Assembly (NCBI RefSeq): GCF_965243865.1
Contig: NZ_OZ251603.1
Coordinates: 1,178,001-1,242,000, forward strand
Direction: 5' to 3'
Length of the DNA stretch: 64,000 nt
Source of the DNA: Hyphomicrobium_A sp965243865
GTDB taxonomy: Bacteria > Pseudomonadota > Alphaproteobacteria > Rhizobiales > Hyphomicrobiaceae
The notes under the pieces are model-generated. The model worked only from the letters and a program-made list of their open reading frames with translations, was not told the origin of the DNA and searched no databases. The translations under genes were made by a program, and so were the position numbers. This document shows, piece after piece, positions 41,652-50,585 of the stretch. Position 1 is the first letter of the stretch, and each line of letters begins with the position of its first letter.

Positions 41652-42311
41652 TCAGCTCGTCCGCGTCACCACCGCATAGACCGCATAACCGCGATAGAGC
41701 GGTATCCGCTTCACCTTGTAGCCTGGCATTCCCGCGATCTTGTCGAGCTCAGTCGCAAGATCATCGCGCGGCGTCACCGAAAACTGCGCCAGCCACCGGC
41801 GCAGAGCCCGCTTGAACCAGCGCGGCAGCCGCCCCTGATTGCCAAAGTCGACGATAAAAAGCTGCCCGCCTGGAGCCAGCGCAGCGAGCGCCTGCTGCAA
41901 CGCGCCCCGCCATGGCGGGATCATCGACAGCGCGTAGGAGATGAAGACGCGGTCGAACGTCGCCACGCCGAACATCTTCGTCGCGTCAAAGGCCGTAGCA
42001 TCGCCGTGCGCGATTTGAATCCGACCGCCAAGCCCAGCGCGTTCAATCGAGCCCCGCGCCGTATCCAGCATCGCGCTGGAGATATCGAACCCGTAAAACC
42101 GGGCCTGGCGATAGCGCCGCGCCGCGGTAATGAGATTGCGCCCCGTCCCGCACGCGACCTCCAGAACGCTGCCACCATCGGGTGGCGCCAATTCGCCAAC
42201 CAACCGGTCGCGCCCCAACAGGTAATACTTGCGCGTCAGGTCGTAGATGTACCGCTGATAGCGGTAGATCGCGTCCATATGCTCGGCGGCAGAGGCATCA
42301 GTGTGCGCCAC
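41652..42311 (-). CDS. btaB: BtaB, betaine-lipid N-methyltransferase
   Basis: A 219-residue SAM-dependent methyltransferase: YRYQRYIYDLTRKYYLLGRDRLV at the N-terminus, VLEVACGTGRNLITAARRY (motif I), YGFDISSAMLDTAR, AHGDATAFDATKMFGVATFDRVFISYALSMIPPW and GQLFIVDFG. This N-terminal signature and size match bacterial BtaB. It adds three methyl groups to diacylglyceryl-homoserine, forming the betaine lipid DGTS. It starts 11 bases after the btaA stop, so both enzymes are made from one transcript. Confidence 0.9.
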   Translation of the reverse strand: MAHTDASAAEHMDAIYRYQRYIYDLTRKYYLLGRDRLVGELAPPDGGSVLEVACGTGRNLITAARRYRQARFYGFDISSAMLDTARGSIERAGLGGRIQIAHGDATAFDATKMFGVATFDRVFISYALSMIPPWRGALQQALAALAPGGQLFIVDFGNQGRLPRWFKRALRRWLAQFSVTPRDDLATELDKIAGMPGYKVKRIPLYRGYAVYAVVTRTS

Positions 42312-42322
42312 GAGCGCCTCCG

Positions 42323-43585
42323 TCAGCCGGCAAACGTATAGAGATGGAAGCCACCGTAGATCGACGAGCGATCCTTGGCCGTCATCTCACGGCACCGGTC
42401 GCGATCATAGGTGAAGCGCGACAAGATCCGGTCCGGCACACGCCCCGGCAGGATCGTCTCCTCGCCCGCGGTGCGGAAGATGACGCGCGAACCCGGTTTC
42501 GCCGTCCGTGCGATCTCGCTCCACAGCGCCCCGAGCTGCGAATCCGTCATCCAATCCTGCGCATCGAGCAGCACGTAGGCATCGACCGAGCCGGCCGGCT
42601 GGGCCGCCAGATGCTCGGTGAACGAGGCATGCATGACCTGGATGTCTTCGACGCGCTTGCGCAGCTTGGCGAAGCTGTCGGGCTGCAGGTAAGGCGGCAG
42701 CGGCGCGCGCATGTTGGTCGCGTACCGCCGGCCGAATGCCTGCCAGGCGAAATAGTTGTCTTTCAGGTCGAAGTCGCAGGCGAGCCGTTCGAGGCGCTGG
42801 CGCAGCACGTCCGCCATGCTGGCTTCCTTGCCCTTCAACGCTTCGAACTGTGAGGGTGGAATACCCAAGCCGAACAGCGCCGACGGCTTGTCGAGCAGCC
42901 AGCGGATGTGACGCTTCTTGAAAAGCGGCGCCAGCTCGCGCTCGAAAATCTGCCGCTGCTCGCCGCGATCGCGCGCAACCAGAAGCCGGCGCGGGTTCTT
43001 GCCATGCAGCCGCGCCAGGATGTGGCCGGCCGCGATGAAGTTGCCGAGCAGGCCATGGCGATAGAAGTTCGAACGGAAGTAGCCGATGCGGCGGCGACCG
43101 ATGCGGTCGCGCGAATCCCAGTAACGCCGCGTCACCGCATCGAGGTGCGGCCGCAGAAATACCGAATAGGCTTCGAGGTTCTCTGCACGGTTCGCCTCGG
43201 CGAAGAATGTGCGGAACGTCTCATAGTCCGGCAGATGCGCGATCGCCGCCACCTTCAGCTTGTTGAGGGCAACGTGCGCCGGGTTGAGGTCGACCGCGGT
43301 AACGCGTACAGGCGCGGATGCCAAATAGCTCAGCACATTGCAGCCGCCCGAAGCGATCGCGACGAGGCTCTCGCCTTCCTTGAGGCTCAACGCCTCGAGA
43401 TCCACAACCGGGTCTTCCCAGATCTGCGGATAGACCAGCCCGCTGAACGCCAGCGTAAACAGCCGCTCCTGTATCCCCTGGCGCGAGGTTGCCTTGTGCC
43501 GGTGCACCGCTTGGCGCAGACGCTGGTTGCGCTCGCGCCGCAGAGGGGCATCCTCGGCGGCAATGACGTCCTGGGTTGAGGCCAT
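42323..43585 (-). CDS. btaA: BtaA, SAM:diacylglycerol 3-amino-3-carboxypropyltransferase (DUF3419)
   Basis: A 420-residue DUF3419 protein. Visible features are LFTLAFSGLVYPQIWEDPVVDLEAL at the N-terminus, the SAM loop LVAIASGGCNVLSYLAS, VDLNPAHVALNKLKVAAI, and the second half FAWQAFGRRYA, ASFTEHLAAQPAGSVDAYVLLDAQDWM and RVIFRTAGEETILPGRV. BtaA moves the aminocarboxypropyl group from SAM to diacylglycerol, giving diacylglyceryl-homoserine. Together with btaB it lets the cell replace phospholipids with phosphate-free betaine lipid. A candidate Pho box lies 74 bases upstream. Confidence 0.93.
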   Translation of the reverse strand: MASTQDVIAAEDAPLRRERNQRLRQAVHRHKATSRQGIQERLFTLAFSGLVYPQIWEDPVVDLEALSLKEGESLVAIASGGCNVLSYLASAPVRVTAVDLNPAHVALNKLKVAAIAHLPDYETFRTFFAEANRAENLEAYSVFLRPHLDAVTRRYWDSRDRIGRRRIGYFRSNFYRHGLLGNFIAAGHILARLHGKNPRRLLVARDRGEQRQIFERELAPLFKKRHIRWLLDKPSALFGLGIPPSQFEALKGKEASMADVLRQRLERLACDFDLKDNYFAWQAFGRRYATNMRAPLPPYLQPDSFAKLRKRVEDIQVMHASFTEHLAAQPAGSVDAYVLLDAQDWMTDSQLGALWSEIARTAKPGSRVIFRTAGEETILPGRVPDRILSRFTYDRDRCREMTAKDRSSIYGGFHLYTFAG

Positions 43586-43658
43586 GCTTCCCTGTCTGTC
43601 GTTATTATCGCCGCATCCGGCGTTATCGTCCGTCCGACAGGACCGGCTAAGGGAGTCT

Positions 43659-43676
43659 TGTTACGGATTTATGTCA
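43659..43676 (-). promoter_or_regulatory. Candidate Pho box upstream of btaA
   Basis: On this strand the site reads TGACATAAATCCGTAACA, close to the alphaproteobacterial PhoB pattern of two CTGTCAT-like halves with a 4-base AT-rich spacer. It has a few mismatches. It is 74 bases before the btaA ATG, a usual place for PhoB activation. Phosphate control of btaAB is known in other Hyphomicrobiales; the site here is inferred. Confidence 0.45.
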
Positions 43677-43795
43677 CCAGGGCTCGCGGGCACTTGCGCC
43701 GCAGGCCAAGATGACCTAGAGGAGCCGCTCGCGCTCCGCCGGCCGTCTGGCTGCGGCGCCCATCCCCTTTTGATGAACGCCCGATCAGGTGACCC

Positions 43796-43963
43796 ATGAG
43801 CAGCACTCGCAGCCTTCGCAACGTCGAAACCCGCAAGAAGAAGGCCCGTCGCGCCATTCCGCGTACAACGAAGACGCGTAACCAGGGCAACACCGCCACT
43901 GGCCGCAAGCGTCTGAAGAAGGCCGCTGGCCTGCGCCGCGGCGCCAAGGCTGCTACGGCCTAA
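43796..43963 (+). CDS. 55-residue highly basic protein
   Basis: A short open frame of 55 codons. The product starts MSSTRSLRNVETRKKKARR and continues with RTTKTRNQGNTATGRKRLKK; about a third of residues are Lys or Arg and there is no acidic patch. It resembles histone-H1-like tails or nucleic-acid-binding peptides. No strong Shine-Dalgarno is visible; GAACGCCCGATCAGGTGACCC precedes the ATG with AGGTG 5 bases upstream. A hairpin follows 28 bases after its stop. It is divergent from btaA. I infer it is real from its uniform codon bias. Confidence 0.55.
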   Translation: MSSTRSLRNVETRKKKARRAIPRTTKTRNQGNTATGRKRLKKAAGLRRGAKAATA

Positions 43964-43991
43964 GCTATCGACTGACAGTCGGCTACTCTTT

Positions 43992-44016
43992 GCCCGCCCG
44001 GTGACGCCTGGCGGGC
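43992..44016 (+). other. Hairpin after the basic-protein gene
   Basis: GCCCGCC (43992-43998) pairs perfectly with GGCGGGC (44010-44016), with an 11-base loop. No T tract follows, so termination would be weak or factor-dependent. Confidence 0.4.
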
Positions 44017-44106
44017 GTAGTCGTTTGGGGATTCGGTCGAAGCGATTTGCGCGTGCACCCGGCACTACCTAACTAACAAGCCAGAATTCAGACCGCCGGG
44101 AACCAC

Positions 44107-44907
44107 ATGGCACAGATTGCACCCATCATTCCCGACCGCTTCACATCGGCAATCCCGCACTATGTCAGCGGCCGCCCACGCTACTCGGATCGTCTCATTG
44201 CCAAGCTGGCCCAGGAGACGAAGCTCACCCCCCAGTCGCGCGTGCTCGACCTCGGCTGCGGTCCCGGATCGCTGACGCTTCCCCTCTCCAGATACGCCGG
44301 CACCACCTTCGGCATCGACATCGATCCAGCAATGATCGCGACAGCCAGCGCCGCGACAGCAGATGCCGGCGCCGTCATCGACTGGCGCGTCGGCACATCG
44401 TTCGATCTGGATGCCTCTCTGGCTCCCCTCGATCTCGTCACCATCGCGCGCGCCTTCCATTGGATGGATCGCGAGGCGACGTTGCAGCGTCTTGACGAAC
44501 TCGTTGCACCAGCCGGCAGCATCGCACTCGTCAACACCGAGCTGCATCCCGCACCCGAGCTCAAATGGCACGACGCCTTCGAGGAGCTACGCACCGCGCA
44601 CGGCCGCTTCGATGATTTTTATCGCTGGCGCAAGGGCAACGACTGGGAGGCGCATACGAGCGTGCTTTTGCGCAGTCCGTTCAACGTCGTCGAGACCATC
44701 TCTGTATTCGAAAAGCGATTGACGCCACTCGACGAGGTCGTGGCACGCGCACTGTCATTCTCCGCCAACTCGCCAGCAGCACTCGGCGAGGACGGCCGCA
44801 GAGCGTACCAGAACGCCGTGCACGACCGTATGCTCTCGCTCTCCCCCGAAGGCATCTTCCCGGAAATCGTCGAGACGGTCGCCATTATCGCCAAGCGGCC
44901 AGACTGA
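44107..44907 (+). CDS. Class I SAM-dependent methyltransferase
   Basis: A 266-residue protein: FTSAIPHYVSGRPRYSDRLIAKL at the start, VLDLGCGPGSLTLPLSRY (motif I), TFGIDIDPAMIATASAA, DLVTIARAFHWMDREATLQRLDELVAPAGSIALV. The AFHWMD pattern is found in a trans-aconitate-methyltransferase-like subfamily. The substrate is not clear. GGGAA precedes ATG 44107. It converges with the next methyltransferase 7 bases away. Confidence 0.88.
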   Translation: MAQIAPIIPDRFTSAIPHYVSGRPRYSDRLIAKLAQETKLTPQSRVLDLGCGPGSLTLPLSRYAGTTFGIDIDPAMIATASAATADAGAVIDWRVGTSFDLDASLAPLDLVTIARAFHWMDREATLQRLDELVAPAGSIALVNTELHPAPELKWHDAFEELRTAHGRFDDFYRWRKGNDWEAHTSVLLRSPFNVVETISVFEKRLTPLDEVVARALSFSANSPAALGEDGRRAYQNAVHDRMLSLSPEGIFPEIVETVAIIAKRPD

Positions 44908-44914
44908 CGTTGCT

Positions 44915-45649
44915 TCAGGGCCGATAGAGAAACAGCCGGAACAGATCAGTCGGCGAACGATAGAGCTCTTGAATCACCGCGAAGCCGGATTCGCTACCTA
45001 AGCGCCGCCAGTCCGATACCGTTTCCGGCAAATCGCACGCGCGCACGTGTTTCATCGCCTCGCCGAACTCGGCCTGCGAAAGCTCGGTCCAGTCGGCTCT
45101 GCCAATCTCCTCGAACCTTTCGAGGTACGCATCCCGGTCCTCGCCATCGCGCCGGGTCGGCTCGTAGATCAGCAATGCACCGCCAGGCGCAAGGCTTGCG
45201 CGCACATCGCCCATGAATGTGCGCTTATCGTCCGTGGCGAGGTGGTGCAGCGACAGCGAGATCCAGACGATATCCTCGCCACCCTTATCTTTGCTCGGAG
45301 CCTTCGTGAAATCGGCTTCAACCAGCGTCACTGGGCAGCCCAAAGCGGCGAGGCTCTCCGCCGCCAAGGCGAGTGCAGGGGCCGAGAGATCCACTCCGCG
45401 GTATTCGGCGACGTCCGTCTTGTGCAGCGCGCCGACGATCCCGCTGGCATCGCCGCAAGCCAGATCGAGAATTCGGAACGGACGAGCAACTTCAACGTCC
45501 AGGAATTGGCGTAGCACAGAACACGCCTCCCGGTTCGACAGGTAGTCGTGCTTCAGGAACTTGCGATAGAGATCCCACTGGCTCTGAAAGATTTCCAGCG
45601 CCTCGGCGTCGACAACGGTCTGAGCTGTTTCTTGAGCGGCCTGCGCCAT
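44915..45649 (-). CDS. Class I SAM-dependent methyltransferase
   Basis: A 244-residue protein: RILDLACGDASGIVGALHK (motif I), YRGVDLSAPALALAAESLAALG, DIVWISLSLHHLATDDKRTFMGDVRASLAPGGALLIYEPTRRDGE. The N-terminal ~45 residues are helical, typical of small-molecule methyltransferases. The C-terminus ends ELYRSPTDLFRLFLYRP. Substrate unknown. It is the second unassigned methyltransferase in this stretch and shows no close similarity to its neighbour beyond the fold. Confidence 0.85.
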   Translation of the reverse strand: MAQAAQETAQTVVDAEALEIFQSQWDLYRKFLKHDYLSNREACSVLRQFLDVEVARPFRILDLACGDASGIVGALHKTDVAEYRGVDLSAPALALAAESLAALGCPVTLVEADFTKAPSKDKGGEDIVWISLSLHHLATDDKRTFMGDVRASLAPGGALLIYEPTRRDGEDRDAYLERFEEIGRADWTELSQAEFGEAMKHVRACDLPETVSDWRRLGSESGFAVIQELYRSPTDLFRLFLYRP

Positions 45650-45725
45650 TGCGATCTCCCGGCAAACACCGCCGAACCCTATGACCGGAGCGTAAATAAT
45701 GCCTTCCGCACCCGGCTAGCTACGG

Positions 45726-46859
45726 CTACGGATTGAATATCAGCACCGCATAGCAAAAGAATAGCAACAGATGCACTGCCCCTTGCAGGACATTGGTTCG
45801 CGCCCCGGAGAACGTCAGCATGCTCACGGTCAGTGTGAGCACCAGCAGAATGATATTCTCATCGTTGAGCCCCAACGTGATGTTCTGCTGCGTCGCAAGA
45901 CCGATCATCAAAACCACCGGGACCGTCAGCGCCAGCGTCGACAGCGCTGAGCCGAGGCACAGGTTGATTGAGCGCTGCAGCCTGTTGGCCATGGCCGCAC
46001 GAAACGCGGTGATGCTCTCCGGTGCTAAGATGAGCGCCGCAATCAACGTACCGCCGACCGGCGCCGGCACGTCGAGTGTATGGATCCCCTGCTCCACTAT
46101 AACCGCCAGATATTCCGCCAGGCCAACCACCGGCAAAAGCGTCAGCAGCAATAGCAGCGCATGCTTCCCGATTGACTGGCGTTCGCCGTCGAGCCTAGCT
46201 GGCGTCTCGCACGCATCGTCGTACTTGATCTCGAAGAACCCGCGATGCCGCATGGTCTGCAACGCTAGAAAGATCGCATAAAGCACGAGCGAAGCCAGCG
46301 AGAACAACGTCGCCTGGGCAGCATTGAGACCACCTCCCACCGCCGAGGATTCCGTCGTGCGCGGCAAGATCAGGGCGATAGTCGACAGCGGGATCAGTAC
46401 CGCCAGATAGGCCCGCGCACCCTCGAGATTGTATTCCTGTTGCACGTGGCGCAGGCCACCCGCCAGCAAGCACAGTCCTACCATGCCGTTCATCATGATC
46501 ATGATGACGGAGAACATCGTGTCACGCGCCAGCGTCGGATCAGTCACGCCCTCGAGCATCACTGCCACGATCAGCGACACCTCGATGACGATCACCGACA
46601 CGGTGAGGATCAGCGTTCCGAGCGGCTCGCCCAGCAACTCCGCCAGCGCATCTGCGTGGCGCACGACACCAAAGATGCAAACCGCAATCGCTGCTAGCAA
46701 CCAGACGAACAACACGCCGCGCTCGACAAGCTGGTTTGGGTCCGACAGCCATGCGCGGCCGTAAACGAGAAACAGCACCAGCGTGATGCCGCCGACGACT
46801 ACTGGTGCCTCGCTACGAAAGCGCGCATCCCAGCGCACTTGGCTCGTCCCGTCATGCAT
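45726..46859 (-). CDS. ChaA-type calcium/proton antiporter
   Basis: A 377-residue membrane protein with about 11 helices. It has the CaCA-family duplicated repeats: LGEPLGTLILTVSVIVIEVSLIVAVML (first alpha repeat with the essential Glu) and PVGGTLIAALILAPESITAFRAAMANRLQRSINLCLGSALSTLALTVP (second, with LAPESITA). MIMMNGMVGLCLLAGGLRHVQQEYN is typical of the ChaA/y4hA group. It would export Ca2+ or Na+ in exchange for protons. I start at ATG 46859. A small exported protein gene lies divergently upstream. Confidence 0.9.
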   Translation of the reverse strand: MHDGTSQVRWDARFRSEAPVVVGGITLVLFLVYGRAWLSDPNQLVERGVLFVWLLAAIAVCIFGVVRHADALAELLGEPLGTLILTVSVIVIEVSLIVAVMLEGVTDPTLARDTMFSVIMIMMNGMVGLCLLAGGLRHVQQEYNLEGARAYLAVLIPLSTIALILPRTTESSAVGGGLNAAQATLFSLASLVLYAIFLALQTMRHRGFFEIKYDDACETPARLDGERQSIGKHALLLLLTLLPVVGLAEYLAVIVEQGIHTLDVPAPVGGTLIAALILAPESITAFRAAMANRLQRSINLCLGSALSTLALTVPVVLMIGLATQQNITLGLNDENIILLVLTLTVSMLTFSGARTNVLQGAVHLLLFFCYAVLIFNP

Positions 46860-47034
46860 CAGGCCACCCTCCTTCTGGGAGACTTCCCCTGCACTAAGGC
46901 TCTTCAGAGCCCGTCTTGGAACTGCTCCTTATGCCGCACAGCTTGGCATTTGCTTTAACGACGATCCTTCCCCGCGAGCCTTCATTAAAGCGGCCAATGT
47001 CTACTCAGTGGGCTATTGTTCCGCGAGGACCGGC

Positions 47035-47262
47035 ATGAACCGATCAGCCCTGATTGCGCTGCTTTTGATCCCTCTTGCCACCATTCAGGCCCATGGCGCC
47101 CGCATCGTGCAACTCGCTCTGCCGACCCAGCAGCCTGAAGAACCACCCCGGCAATCGGTCGGAGACCCCGACCCAGCACCGATCATCAGTCTCGACTTGT
47201 TTGATTTCGGCAGCAGCGCTGAAGAGGCTTGGCCGTGGGTTGATACGCCCGAAGAGAACTAG
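47035..47262 (+). CDS. Small exported protein
   Basis: A 75-residue protein: MNRSALIALLLIPLATIQAHG is a signal peptide (n-region short, hydrophobic core), and the mature ~54 residues are Pro/Glu/Asp-rich (QQPEEPPRQSVGDPDPAP, then SSAEEAWPWVDTPEEN). It is acidic and likely unstructured in the periplasm. No family recognised. ATG 47035 was chosen because it begins the signal peptide. Confidence 0.55.
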   Translation: MNRSALIALLLIPLATIQAHGARIVQLALPTQQPEEPPRQSVGDPDPAPIISLDLFDFGSSAEEAWPWVDTPEEN

Positions 47263-47285
47263 CTCAGAGAACTTGCTCTCAGGGC

Positions 47286-49790
47286 CTACGCGCGCCTGTG
47301 CACACCAGACGAGCGCACAAGAATGCCGGCAACGTCGCCCGCGACCGCTGGCCGCCCGATGAAGTAGCCCTGCGCTTCAGAACATCCCTCAGCGCACACG
47401 CGTTTCAACTGCTCGACAGTCTCGATCCCTTCGGCAAGGGTCGCAATCCCCAGACTCTTCGACAGCGCCACGACCGAGCGCAACACAGCGAGCGCACTCC
47501 CCGACTCGCTCTCCAGATCGCGAATGAAGTGCTTGTCGATCTTGATCTTGTCGAAGCGGATGGTCGTCAAATAGCCAAGGGACGAAAAGCCGGTCCCGAA
47601 ATCGTCGAGAGCAACACCCACCCCGATCGCCTGCAATTCCTCCAGGGCAGAGACCACACCACTAACATCGTGCATCAGCACCGATTCAGTGATTTCGAGT
47701 TCCAGTCGATTTGGCGACAGCCCCGAGACTCCCAGGGCTGCAATCACCGACTGGCGCACATTGCCCGAACGGAACTGCGCAATCGACAGATTTACCGCGA
47801 CACGAATACCCTTCGGCCACGTTGCGGCGTCCGCGCACGCACGCCGCAGCACCCAGTCGCCAAGCGGAACGATGAAGCCAGTTTCCTCAGCCAGCGTAAC
47901 GAACTCACCCGGCGCAATGACGCCGTGCTCAGGATGATTCCAACGCAGCAGCGCCTCGAACGACACAATCTCGTTAGATTCAAGGTCGAGTTGCGGCTGA
48001 TAATAGAGTTCAAACTGATCATCGCGCAGACCGATGCGCATGTCATGCTCCAGCTTGTGCCGGGCACGCATGCGTGCGTCCATATCCCGCTCGAAGAAGC
48101 GCGTATTGCCTGGCCCCTCGCGTTTGGCTCTCGCCAATGCAAGGTCGGCGTTCGTCAGAAGCTCGTCCGGCTCGTCCCCATCAACCGGCGCAATGGCCAC
48201 GCCGACAGTGATCGATATCGAGATTGGATGACCATCGATGTCGAATGAAGTGCCGAGAACTTCATGCAGACGCTTTGCCAACGCGTCGGCCTCGCCAATC
48301 GGGTCGTCCGAAATCTGCAGCGCAATGAACTCGTCACCACCTATGCGGGCGATCATGTCGACGCCGTTCAGCCTGCGACGCAAGCGTTGCGCAACGTTCT
48401 GCAACAGCGTGTCGCCCGCGGACGGGCCGAACGTGTCGTTGATTTCCTTGAAGCGGTCTATCTCGAACAGGACGACGCCCACACTGCCCCGTGCGCTCAC
48501 GCCTTCACCCGCCAACAATTCCTCGAGCCGCTCGCGCAGCTGCTTCCGATTGGGCAGATCCGTCAGCGCATCGTGCCGCGCCATGTATGACAGTCGCGCC
48601 TCGATCCTGCGCAGATACGTGACGTCATCGTGCGTCGCTACCCAGCCACCGCCTTCGAGCGGCGCGTGGGTGATGGCTATGATGCGCCCATCACTAAGCT
48701 CGTGCACCTTCGTATGCCGTACCGTCTCGCGCACGGATGCGAAGCGCTCTTCCAGATAGGCTTCGCCGTCCCTTCCATTGTAAAGCCCATTGGCAATCCG
48801 GCTTTCGACGATCCTACGAAACGGCGTCCCACGCCGCGCCAGATCACTCGACAGGCCGTACATCTCAACGTAACGCTTATTGCAGACCAGCAGCCTCTGG
48901 TCCTGATCGAACATGCACAGGCCCTGGGACATCTTCGAAAGCGCGGCGTCGAACAGTCTGTTCTGCTCGCTCAGCTCCGCGTCTCGCCGGTCGAGTGCAG
49001 CCAGAGCCATCTCGGCCTCAGACCTCGCACGCGCCGAAGCCTCGAGGTGCCTCTGCGCCGCTTCCAGTGCCTCACCATAGTCCGTGAGATGCGCGGCCCT
49101 GCCGAGTACACGGCGCGCACCATATGCGCCGACGGCCAGAACGATGACGAGCCCGATCAGCGTGACCAGACGTTCGGCCTCGGCAGCCGGAGAGATACGA
49201 AACGACGTCAGGTATTGCTGGTAATCATTCGTCACGTTGTCCCAGCCGTCGGAAATGACCGCACCGCAGACGATCAGGCTCCAACCGATGATGGCCGAAA
49301 CACCGGCAACGACGACTGGCCGCGGATGAAACCGCAACGCGCGCACGCCGACCAGCAACAACAAGAGCACGAACCCCGGAGCCTTCAGCACGCCCGACGC
49401 GGGATGGCCGAAAGAGAACTGGTAGCTCCAGATCAGCAGCAGAACGATGCCCACATCGACAACGCTCAGCAAATCGAGCCTGTGCTCCGGCAGCGGCCGC
49501 TTATCTGCGAGCCACCAGCGCACCGCCGCGCTGCAAATGAGGCCGACAAGCGCCCACATAACCCACTTGTCGAGGCCACCCAGATTACCGCGTAACCCAG
49601 TTGCATGCAGCACCAGCACGAATGCAGCAATCCCGGCCTGTGCCAGCGCGATAGCTTTCTCGCCGCGGGCATCCTGCTCGCGCAGCTTCCGAATCAACCG
49701 AAGCGACGGCGGTATATGCAGGCGAGGGGCCGGTTCGGACCCACGCTCCCCACTCCATGCTGTCGTCGTCGGCACGGCTGACAAACTCAT
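47286..49790 (-). CDS. Membrane-bound GGDEF/EAL protein with PAS domain
   Basis: An 834-residue cyclic-di-GMP protein. About six membrane helices span residues 45-235. A coiled-coil (RHLEASARARSEAEMAL) leads to a PAS domain (LFDAALSKMSQGLCMFDQDQRLLVCNKRYVEMYGL). The GGDEF domain has ARHDALTDLPNR and an intact RIGGDEFIAL. The EAL domain has YYQPQLDL, FEALLRWNHPEHG (intact EAL), ITESVL, LDDFGTGFSSL and KIDKHFIRDL. Both catalytic signatures are intact, so it may make or degrade c-di-GMP. About 195 bases separate it from yceI, which is on the same strand downstream of nothing visible. Confidence 0.93.
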   Translation of the reverse strand: MSLSAVPTTTAWSGERGSEPAPRLHIPPSLRLIRKLREQDARGEKAIALAQAGIAAFVLVLHATGLRGNLGGLDKWVMWALVGLICSAAVRWWLADKRPLPEHRLDLLSVVDVGIVLLLIWSYQFSFGHPASGVLKAPGFVLLLLLVGVRALRFHPRPVVVAGVSAIIGWSLIVCGAVISDGWDNVTNDYQQYLTSFRISPAAEAERLVTLIGLVIVLAVGAYGARRVLGRAAHLTDYGEALEAAQRHLEASARARSEAEMALAALDRRDAELSEQNRLFDAALSKMSQGLCMFDQDQRLLVCNKRYVEMYGLSSDLARRGTPFRRIVESRIANGLYNGRDGEAYLEERFASVRETVRHTKVHELSDGRIIAITHAPLEGGGWVATHDDVTYLRRIEARLSYMARHDALTDLPNRKQLRERLEELLAGEGVSARGSVGVVLFEIDRFKEINDTFGPSAGDTLLQNVAQRLRRRLNGVDMIARIGGDEFIALQISDDPIGEADALAKRLHEVLGTSFDIDGHPISISITVGVAIAPVDGDEPDELLTNADLALARAKREGPGNTRFFERDMDARMRARHKLEHDMRIGLRDDQFELYYQPQLDLESNEIVSFEALLRWNHPEHGVIAPGEFVTLAEETGFIVPLGDWVLRRACADAATWPKGIRVAVNLSIAQFRSGNVRQSVIAALGVSGLSPNRLELEITESVLMHDVSGVVSALEELQAIGVGVALDDFGTGFSSLGYLTTIRFDKIKIDKHFIRDLESESGSALAVLRSVVALSKSLGIATLAEGIETVEQLKRVCAEGCSEAQGYFIGRPAVAGDVAGILVRSSGVHRRA

Positions 49791-49985
49791 ACTCCGTACG
49801 GGAAAAAGAAACAGCCGCGCGACCGCGATGCTTGCGAGTTCCGCGCAGCAACCACGAACGCGCGGCTGGCAAAGCTGCCACAGACCGCGTTACCTGTCCT
49901 TTTCCACGTGAAGAGCTCCGCGCGCTTTGGCGTCCCAGAACGATTGTTCAGTTAACGCCAAGTGTCTCGGGAGAGCAGCCGTGTC

Positions 49986-50558
49986 CTATTGCCGAACACC
50001 CTCGATTTCGAGAGCCATCTCGACCGCTTGAGATGCAGGACCAAGATTAAAATTGATGTCGAAGTCCTTGAGCGGCAGCGTTGTGGTGCCTGTGAAACCT
50101 TGGCGCTGACCGCCCCAAGGATCGGAGCCGCCCCCGACACGCTTTGCATCGATCGTGATCTCCTTGGTCACGCCATGCAGCGTCAGGTTGCCCGTGATCG
50201 TCGCCTTGTCACCGTCGAGCTTTACGCTCGTGCTCTCGAAGGTTGCCGTCGGAAATTTCGACGTGTCGAGGAAGTCCTTGCCGCGCAGATGCTTGTCGCG
50301 CTCGGCATGGTTGCTGTTGACGCTGTCGGTGTCCACCTCAACCTTGACCTTCGACGCCTCTGGGTTCGCCTCGTCGAACGAGAACGTCCCCTTGAACTTG
50401 TCAAAGCGACCCGTCAGCCAGCTGAAGCCGAGATGCTTGATGCGGAAGTTGATCGAGGCATGCGCCTTATCCGTGTCGATCACGTAGTCGGCAGCGCTCG
50501 CCGGTGCAACTGAGAACAGCGCTGCGATCAACGCGAGTGATGCGGCGGATAACTTCAT
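49986..50558 (-). CDS. yceI: YceI family periplasmic protein
   Basis: A 190-residue protein. Signal peptide MKLSAASLALIAALFSVAPASAA is followed by the YceI lipocalin-like core: YVIDTDKAHASINFRIKHLGFSWLTGRFDKFKGTFSFDE, VNSNHAERDKHLRGKDFLDTSKFPTATFEST, GNLTLHGVTKEITIDAKRVG. YceI proteins bind isoprenoid or other lipids. It is downstream of the cytochrome b561 gene by 27 bases and probably shares its transcript, the same pair as E. coli yceJ-yceI. Confidence 0.94.
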   Translation of the reverse strand: MKLSAASLALIAALFSVAPASAADYVIDTDKAHASINFRIKHLGFSWLTGRFDKFKGTFSFDEANPEASKVKVEVDTDSVNSNHAERDKHLRGKDFLDTSKFPTATFESTSVKLDGDKATITGNLTLHGVTKEITIDAKRVGGGSDPWGGQRQGFTGTTTLPLKDFDINFNLGPASQAVEMALEIEGVRQ

Positions 50559-50585
50559 GAGAACGGCTCCTGTTGGTGGATTGAA

